From: Archangium gephyra
GTDB taxonomy: Bacteria; Myxococcota; Myxococcia; Myxococcales; Myxococcaceae
Length of the DNA: 64,000 bases
Assembly (NCBI RefSeq): GCF_001027285.1
Contig: NZ_CP011509.1
Coordinates: 1,806,501-1,870,500, forward strand
Reading direction: 5' to 3'
Shown here: piece by piece, positions 58,757-64,000 of the stretch
Layout of the letters: every line of letters begins with the position of its first letter
Position numbering within the stretch: position 1 is the first letter of the stretch
Notes under the pieces: generated by a model
The model's database searches: none
What the model was told of the DNA's origin: nothing
What the model saw: only the letters and a program-made list of their open reading frames with translations
Program-made: the position numbers and the translations under genes

Positions 58757-59377
58757 ATGCGTCCCATCCAGGCGGAGTTGCTCGACGGCGGCGCGCTGTA
58801 CCGGGAAGTGGTGCTGAGCAAGCTGGCGCACGCGCGCGAGTCGGTGTGGATCGCGACGGCGAACGTGAAGGCCATGTACGTGGAGCAGGCGGGGCGGTAC
58901 GTGCCGCTCTTGCAGGTGCTGGACGGGCTGGCGGCGCGCGGGGTGGCGCTGCGGCTGTTGCACGCGGAGCTGCCCAGCCGGCCCTTCCGGGCGGAGTTCG
59001 ACAAGCGCTCGCGGCTGGTGCGGGGCGGGTTGGAGCTCAAGGTGTGCCCGCGGGTGCACTTCAAGACGGTGCTGGTGGACGGGGCGTGGGCCTACCTGGG
59101 CAGCGCCAACCTCACCGGGGCGGGGCTGGGGGCCAAGGGCGGGGATGTGCGCAACTTCGAGATGGGCTTCGTCACCGAGGACTTCGACGTCATCGACCGG
59201 GTGACGGCCCTCTACGAGTCGGTGTGGAGCGGGGCGGAGTGCCGGGGCTGCCGGCTGCGCGCGGTGTGTCCGGACCCCATCCTCCCCGCGGGCACCCGCC
59301 CGGAGAAGGAGGCGGCCCCGGGCGGCATCCGCCTGGGCAAGGCACGGCGCCTGGTGCGCGGCCGGCCGGGGCGTTAG
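58757..59377 (+). CDS. Phospholipase D-like protein with C-terminal Cys cluster
   Basis: 206 aa. One HKD-type motif is visible: HFKTVLVDGAWAYLGSANLTGAG (His-x-Lys, Asp and the GSxN turn), with the N-terminal half forming the paired half-domain. Single-motif members dimerise to build one active site and cut phosphodiester bonds in lipids or nucleic acid. The C-terminus CRGCRLRAVCPDP could bind metal. The ATG at 58757 begins MRPIQAELLDGG; 58739 and GTG 58727 are alternatives. Confidence 0.83.
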   Translation: MRPIQAELLDGGALYREVVLSKLAHARESVWIATANVKAMYVEQAGRYVPLLQVLDGLAARGVALRLLHAELPSRPFRAEFDKRSRLVRGGLELKVCPRVHFKTVLVDGAWAYLGSANLTGAGLGAKGGDVRNFEMGFVTEDFDVIDRVTALYESVWSGAECRGCRLRAVCPDPILPAGTRPEKEAAPGGIRLGKARRLVRGRPGR

Positions 59378-59384
59378 GGGCCCG

Positions 59385-59413
59385 TACATTCCCACTGTCC
59401 GGAATGTTACAAT
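59385..59413 (+). promoter_or_regulatory. Promoter and overlapping inverted repeat for the kinase at 59423
   Basis: ACATTCC (59386-59392) and GGAATGT (59401-59407) are perfect inverted copies. TACAAT (59408-59413) is a near-consensus -10 box; the -35 region is weak, so an activator bound at the inverted repeat is plausible. RNA would begin at about 59420, three bases before the ATG. Confidence 0.5.
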
Positions 59414-59422
59414 CGCCTCCCG

Positions 59423-60787
59423 ATGACGGCTGATGCCTCTGGGATGCAGGCCCTGCGCCGGGTGAAGCGGAAGAACTACTTCGTCTGTGCTGCCCTCCTC
59501 TTCGGAGGATTCATTGCCCATGCCCTGGCGCTGGGGGCCTTCGTGCCGGCGCTCGCGCTGGCGTACGGGGGGTGGAGCGCGAGCTTCCTGGGAATCGGCC
59601 TGGCGGTGGGGGCGGGGTGGATCTCCGTGAAGGCGACGGGGTTCTGGTCCGGGCCCTCGTCGCTCGTGGCGGCGACGGCGCTCGTCCACCTCACGGGAGG
59701 GCCGCTCAGCCCCTGCTTCCCGATGCTCAGCGCCATCCCCTTCGCCATCGCCATCTTCACGCCGGACACCCGCGTGCCCACGGTGGCGGCCTGCGGGGGC
59801 ATGCTGCTCTCGGTGGCGGTGCTGGACGTGCTGGCCGGCCTGCCGGCGCGCGAGCTGCTGGCGCACATGGCGAGCTTCGGGCTGATTGGCGCCATCGCCA
59901 TCGCCGGGTCGCGCACGTACCGGCGCATGAGCGACGCGGAGAAGACGGCGCAGCAGGAGCGGCTGGTGGCGCAGCAGGAGCGGCTGGTGGTGCTCGAGCA
60001 GCTGGCCGAGAGCGAGCGCCGCCGGATGAAGGCCGAGCGCGAGCGCGTGGAGGTGGACCGGCTGGTGCTGGTGGGGCAGCTGGCGGCCGGGGTGGCCCAC
60101 GAGGTGAACAACCCGCTGGCCTTCGTGAAGTCCAATCTCAGCTTCCTGGAGCGGGAGCTGCGCCACGAGGGCGGCCCGTTGGACGTGGGCGAGCTGCGGG
60201 ACGTGGTCGCCGAGACGCAGGATGGGGTGCTGCGCATCCAGCAGATCGTCATGGACCTGCGGCGCTTCTCGCGGGAGATCGACGAGGGCGACGAGGGACA
60301 GGCGGCGGACGCCATCCAGGAGGCGAGGCGGCTGGCCTCGGTGCGTCTGCGCGGCCTGGGGGACGTGACGCTGGAGATTGACGCGGAGCTGCCGCTGGTG
60401 CGGCTGGGGCAGCGGCACCTGGTGCAGGTGCTGTTGAACCTGCTGGTGAACGCGGCGGACGCGGTGGAGGACGCGGAGCCCGCGCGCCGGGCCGCCATCA
60501 TCGTGAGGGCTCGGCAGGCGGAGGGCGGGGTGCGGCTGGAGGTGGAGGACAACGGCCCGGGCATTCCCCAGGAGGTGCTGGCGCGGCTCTTCGAGCCCTT
60601 CTTCACCACCAAGCCGCCGGGGAAGGGGACCGGGCTGGGGCTGGCGCTGTGCCGCGAGTACGTCTTGCGCGTGGATGGCTCGCTCCATGCGGAGAACCGT
60701 GCCGAGGGGGGCGCCCGCTTCGTCATGTGGTTGCCGGCGGCGGGCCAGCACGTCCCGGCTCCGGCCCCGGCCTCGGCCGCGGCGTAG
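59423..60787 (+). CDS. Membrane histidine kinase (MASE-like N-terminus)
   Basis: 454 aa. About six membrane helices occupy residues 18-165 with little periplasmic loop, so the signal is probably sensed in the membrane. A coiled coil (QQERLVAQQERLVVLEQL) leads to HisKA with His226 in GVAHEVNNPL and an ATPase domain with NLLVNAADAV, VEDNGPGIP and GTGLGLAL. All catalytic elements are intact. It is followed 150 bp later by a receiver-kinase gene. Confidence 0.92.
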   Translation: MTADASGMQALRRVKRKNYFVCAALLFGGFIAHALALGAFVPALALAYGGWSASFLGIGLAVGAGWISVKATGFWSGPSSLVAATALVHLTGGPLSPCFPMLSAIPFAIAIFTPDTRVPTVAACGGMLLSVAVLDVLAGLPARELLAHMASFGLIGAIAIAGSRTYRRMSDAEKTAQQERLVAQQERLVVLEQLAESERRRMKAERERVEVDRLVLVGQLAAGVAHEVNNPLAFVKSNLSFLERELRHEGGPLDVGELRDVVAETQDGVLRIQQIVMDLRRFSREIDEGDEGQAADAIQEARRLASVRLRGLGDVTLEIDAELPLVRLGQRHLVQVLLNLLVNAADAVEDAEPARRAAIIVRARQAEGGVRLEVEDNGPGIPQEVLARLFEPFFTTKPPGKGTGLGLALCREYVLRVDGSLHAENRAEGGARFVMWLPAAGQHVPAPAPASAAA

Positions 60788-60937
60788 GGCCCGCGCGGCC
60801 CCGGCGTACTCGCGGATCATCTCCTACTCAACATTGGCAGAGGGCGTACCGGGGGGCATTTTCCGCCAGGGATATGTCGTGGCCGCGGGCTCCATTAGTA
60901 TGTGATTGAAATTGAACCGCCCGGGGGGACGTACACC

Positions 60938-62263
60938 ATGAGTGCCTTATCCGCGCCCTCGCCGCGTGTGCTGGTCATCGACGACACTCCTTCGATTCAC
61001 CAGGACTTCCACCGGCTCCTCTCGGTCGATGAGGGCGACGCGTCCTTCGCGGAGTTGAGGGGCTCGCTCTTCGGCACGCCTCCGCCCCGGCCCAAGGGGT
61101 ATTGCTTCGAGGTGGACTCCGCCTTCCAGGGCGAAGAGGGTCTCAAGCGCGTGGGCGCCGCGGTGAAGGAGGGGCGGCCGTACGCCCTGGCCTTCGTCGA
61201 CGTCCGCATGCCACCGGGGATGGACGGCGTGGAGACCACCGAGCGGCTCTGGCGGGAGGATCCAGACCTCCAGGTCGTCCTCTGCTCGGCGTACACGGAC
61301 TACTCCTGGGAGCAGGTGGTGCAGCGGCTGGGCATCAACCAACGGTTGCTCATCCTCCACAAGCCCTTCAAGAGCATGGAGGTGCGCCAGATGGCCCACG
61401 GCCTCGCCGAGAAGTGGGAGTTGCTGCGGCGGGATCGCAAGCGGCTGGCGGAGCTGGAGCAGGCCAACGCCCAGCTGCGGCGGGAGACGGAGGAGCGCAT
61501 GCGGCTGGAGCTCCAGCTCGCCCGGGCCCAGAAGCTGGAGGCGCTGGGGCGGCTCGCCGTCGGGCTGGCGCATGAGGTCAACAACCCCCTCAGCTTCATC
61601 ATCTCCAACCTCAACCATGTCCAGCGGGAGCTGAAGGTGCTGGCCGTCCCACGGGCCGAGGAGAGCGTGGAGGAGCTCCAGGAGTCCTGCCACGATGCGC
61701 TCCAGGGCTGCGCGCGCATCCAGCGGCTGGTCCAGGACGTGCGGGGGTTCTCCCGCGGCCGGAGCGTGCCCGCCGCGCCGGTGGCGCTGGAGCCGGTGCT
61801 GGAGGATGCCCTCGCCATGGCGAACCTCGCCCAGGTGCCGGGGCTCCGGCTCGAGTGGGAGCTGGGTCCGGTGCCGCCCATTCTCGCCGACGAGCATGGG
61901 CTGGGGCAGGTCTTCCTCAACCTGATCATCAACGCCCTTCATGCCGTGGCGAGCGGGCCCGCCGTGCCCCGCATCCGCGTGGCCACGGGCCTTCATGCGG
62001 ATGGCCGGGTGTGGGTGGAGGTCCAGGACAACGGCCACGGCATCGCCCCCGAGAATCTGGGCCGCATCTTCGAGCCCTTCTTCACCACCAAGCCGCCGGG
62101 CGTGGGCACCGGGCTGGGCCTGTTCATCTGCCATGGCCTCATCTCCGGGTTCGGCGGCGAGCTCTCCGTGGAGAGCCAGCCGGGCCGGGGCGCCACCTTC
62201 CGCGTCCTGCTGCCAGCGGCTCCCGCCGTCCAGGACGAAGCTCCTTCCAGCGCGGTGGCCTGA
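60938..62263 (+). CDS. Receiver-histidine kinase hybrid
   Basis: 441 aa, soluble. The N-terminal receiver domain (about 10-150) has phospho-acceptor Asp88 in FVDVRMPPGMDG and LHKPF. A coiled coil follows, then HisKA with His212 in GLAHEVNNPL and an intact ATPase domain (NLIINALHAV, VQDNGHGI, GVGTGLGLFI). The receiver contains an insertion (about 30-65) compared with minimal domains. It may receive phosphate from the kinase at 59423 and pass the signal on. The ATG at 60938 has GGGGGG about 9 nt upstream. Confidence 0.92.
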   Translation: MSALSAPSPRVLVIDDTPSIHQDFHRLLSVDEGDASFAELRGSLFGTPPPRPKGYCFEVDSAFQGEEGLKRVGAAVKEGRPYALAFVDVRMPPGMDGVETTERLWREDPDLQVVLCSAYTDYSWEQVVQRLGINQRLLILHKPFKSMEVRQMAHGLAEKWELLRRDRKRLAELEQANAQLRRETEERMRLELQLARAQKLEALGRLAVGLAHEVNNPLSFIISNLNHVQRELKVLAVPRAEESVEELQESCHDALQGCARIQRLVQDVRGFSRGRSVPAAPVALEPVLEDALAMANLAQVPGLRLEWELGPVPPILADEHGLGQVFLNLIINALHAVASGPAVPRIRVATGLHADGRVWVEVQDNGHGIAPENLGRIFEPFFTTKPPGVGTGLGLFICHGLISGFGGELSVESQPGRGATFRVLLPAAPAVQDEAPSSAVA

Positions 62264-62356
62264 GCTTCCTGGCGGGCAGCCCCCGTCTCCTCCCTCCCCT
62301 GGCGTTCCGGGTGGGTCCGTGCATGGATTCGCGCTTCAACCCGTTGAGCGCGCTCC

Positions 62357-64000
62357 ATGCCGACCTCGATTCCTTCCCGCCCTCGTGCCTCCCTGGCCCG
62401 CGCGACGCTCCTGCGGATGGGCATCCGCATCGCGGTGGTCATCGCCCTGGGGACGCTCTTCAGCTACCTGCACCTGTTCAACACCCTGCGCGACCAGTCC
62501 CTCGTCCAGCTGGAGCGCTCGGTCGTCGAGCGCGGCCAGCGCGAGGAGTCCATCTTCGTCCTGGCGGATGGCCACCACGCCTTCCTCCGGAAGGTCCTCC
62601 TGGAGCGCCTCCAGTCCTTGAGCCAGGAGGAGGCGGACTCCCGCTTCGAGCACCTGACCGCTCGGCTCCCCGACGGGACGATCCGCAACCGCCCCGAGCG
62701 CTTCGATGGCACGAAGCTGCCGGGGATTGTCGTGCTCCGTGGCGTGTCCGTCGATGGGGATCTCCGCAAGCGGATCGTGGCGGCCTATGACGTGCTCGCC
62801 CAGCACGGGCCGGCCCTCCTGACGCGCGTCACGGATAGCTACCTCACCCTGCCGGAGGGCGCGTTCGTGGTCCTGTGGCCGGAGCGCCCCACCTGGTGCC
62901 AGGACGCCGAGCCCGACTATCCGTTCGCCATCTACGACTACTTCACCAACAGCCTCCCCCAGAACAACCCCCAGCGGCGGACGGCCTGGTCCGGCGCCTT
63001 CTGGGACACGGTCTCGAAGGTCTGGATGGTCACGGCCTCCACCCCGGTGGACGTGGAGGGCCGGCATGTGGCCACCATCAGCCATGACGTCCTGCTGGAT
63101 GAGCTGATGGCCCGCACCGCCAGGGGCCACCTGCCCGGCGCGTACAACGTCATCTTCCGCGATGATGGTCAGCTCATCACCCATCCCGAGCTGAAGCTGG
63201 ATGGCACCGTGGCCTACAACATCCGCGATGCCTCGGTGTCCGGGGACTCCACCCAGCTCGGCTCTCCGGAGCAGCGGGCCCACCTGCGGCACATCTTCGA
63301 GCGGGTGGTGGGACGCGCGCCCGAGCAGCGCGTGCTGGCGCTGCCGGAACACGGTGCATACCTCGCCACGACCCGGCTGGGGGGCACGGGGTGGAACTTC
63401 GTCACGGTGCTCCCCGAGAGGGAGATCACCGCGCCCGCCCTCGATGCGGCGCGCTACGTGCTGGTGTTCGGCCTGGCCTCGCTGGTGCTGGAGCTGGCCA
63501 TCATGTTCTGGGTCCTGCGGGAGCAGATCTCCCGCCCCCTGCTGGCCTTCACCCACGCCACCGATCGGATCGCCACCGGGAACTTCCAGGTCGAGCTGGA
63601 CACGCGGCGTGAGGACGAGCTGGGACAGCTGGCTCAGTCCTTCCGCCTCATGGCCGATGAGGTCCAGCGGCGAGAGGAGGCCCTGCGGCAGGCCAACGAG
63701 GGGCTGGAGCAGCGGGTGGACGAGCGCACCCGGGAGCTCAAGGACGTCCACCGGCAACTGGTCCAGGTGGCCCGGCAGGCGGGCCGGGCGGAGGTGGCCA
63801 CCAGCGTGCTGCACAACGTGGGCAACGTGCTCAACAGCGTCCACACCTCGGCCATGCTGGCCAAGGAGCGGCTGGTGGGCCTTCAGGTGGATGACGTTGG
63901 CCAGCTGGCCACCCTGCTCGAGGAGCGCCGTGGTGATCTCGCCACCTTCCTCACCGAGGACGCGCGCGGCAGGCATGTCATGCCCTTCCTCAGCGGGCTG
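62357..64000 (+). CDS. Cache-domain sensor histidine kinase (3' end outside window)
   Basis: The first 548 codons are visible. An N-terminal helix (IRIAVVIALGTLFSYLHLF), a large periplasmic Cache-like sensor (about 45-355; YNVIFRDDGQLITHP), a second helix (VLVFGLASLVLELAIMFWVL), HAMP (about 380-435) and a coiled coil lead to ARQAGRAEVATSVLHNVGN. This is a variant HisKA family seen in myxobacterial kinases, in which the His of LHNVGN is the likely phosphorylation site. The ATPase domain is beyond the window edge. The ATG at 62357 has only a weak Shine-Dalgarno. Confidence 0.85.
   Translation, partial: MPTSIPSRPRASLARATLLRMGIRIAVVIALGTLFSYLHLFNTLRDQSLVQLERSVVERGQREESIFVLADGHHAFLRKVLLERLQSLSQEEADSRFEHLTARLPDGTIRNRPERFDGTKLPGIVVLRGVSVDGDLRKRIVAAYDVLAQHGPALLTRVTDSYLTLPEGAFVVLWPERPTWCQDAEPDYPFAIYDYFTNSLPQNNPQRRTAWSGAFWDTVSKVWMVTASTPVDVEGRHVATISHDVLLDELMARTARGHLPGAYNVIFRDDGQLITHPELKLDGTVAYNIRDASVSGDSTQLGSPEQRAHLRHIFERVVGRAPEQRVLALPEHGAYLATTRLGGTGWNFVTVLPEREITAPALDAARYVLVFGLASLVLELAIMFWVLREQISRPLLAFTHATDRIATGNFQVELDTRREDELGQLAQSFRLMADEVQRREEALRQANEGLEQRVDERTRELKDVHRQLVQVARQAGRAEVATSVLHNVGNVLNSVHTSAMLAKERLVGLQVDDVGQLATLLEERRGDLATFLTEDARGRHVMPFLSGL

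Overview
The window is GC-rich (about 70%) and looks myxobacterial, most likely suborder Cystobacterineae (the Archangium / Cystobacter / Melittangium group). The evidence is the density of histidine kinases and σ54 activators, a Ser/Thr kinase fused to PilZ, many lipoproteins, typical myxobacterial protein families, and an intergenic RNA gene that has the hallmarks of the developmental sRNA Pxr. There is no rRNA, tRNA, CRISPR array, insertion sequence or prophage; this is ordinary chromosome. The reverse-strand gene at the left edge and the forward kinase at the right edge are both cut by the window.

Layout. 1-4530: envelope and secreted proteins on the minus strand (an OmpA/thrombospondin-repeat protein, a DUF481-like barrel, a small anchored protein, an H-type-lectin-tailed secreted protein). 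4732-8869: an osmoprotectant ABC transporter (ATPase, then a binding protein-permease fusion), then a membrane class III nucleotide cyclase. 9033-12716: an LppM-like lipoprotein and pyruvate phosphate dikinase, the latter behind a good σ54 promoter. 12906-19034: a coiled-coil protein, a secreted protein, an RNA ligase, an α/β hydrolase lipoprotein, a sirtuin and heme A synthase. 19198-22397: the most interesting spot, a σ54 promoter, a structured ~160-nt RNA with a seven-cytosine loop and an intrinsic terminator (candidate Pxr), next to a large σ54 activator whose DNA-binding domain is N-terminal rather than C-terminal. 22551-37296: mixed genes (hendecad-repeat membrane protein, Rpn-type nuclease, RCC1-repeat lipoprotein, aldehyde dehydrogenase, lipase-like lipoprotein, methyltransferases, FeeM-like acyl-amino-acid synthase, PAP2 phosphatase, degenerate kinase, and a coupled lipoprotein/partner pair resembling a toxin-immunity module).

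37430-47298 is a copper/silver module: cusCBA efflux operon, divergent σ54-type two-component system and a cupredoxin-like protein. Both divergent directions carry σ54-type promoters and a perfect 19-bp palindrome lies between them, so the response regulator probably drives both the efflux operon and its own operon. 47499-64000 holds an acyltransferase, several sensor kinases (one with a degraded ATP lid), a neutral ceramidase lipoprotein, a cysteine-rich lipoprotein, a kinase-PilZ fusion, gluconokinase, an APH-like kinase overlapping a B3/B4 protein, a TetR-aldehyde dehydrogenase operon, a PLD-like protein and three consecutive signalling genes.

Gene starts were chosen by Shine-Dalgarno spacing, signal peptides and overlaps. 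Several genes (TetR, the kinase at 59423, cusC) appear to have promoters so close to the start codon that their mRNAs would be leaderless or nearly so.
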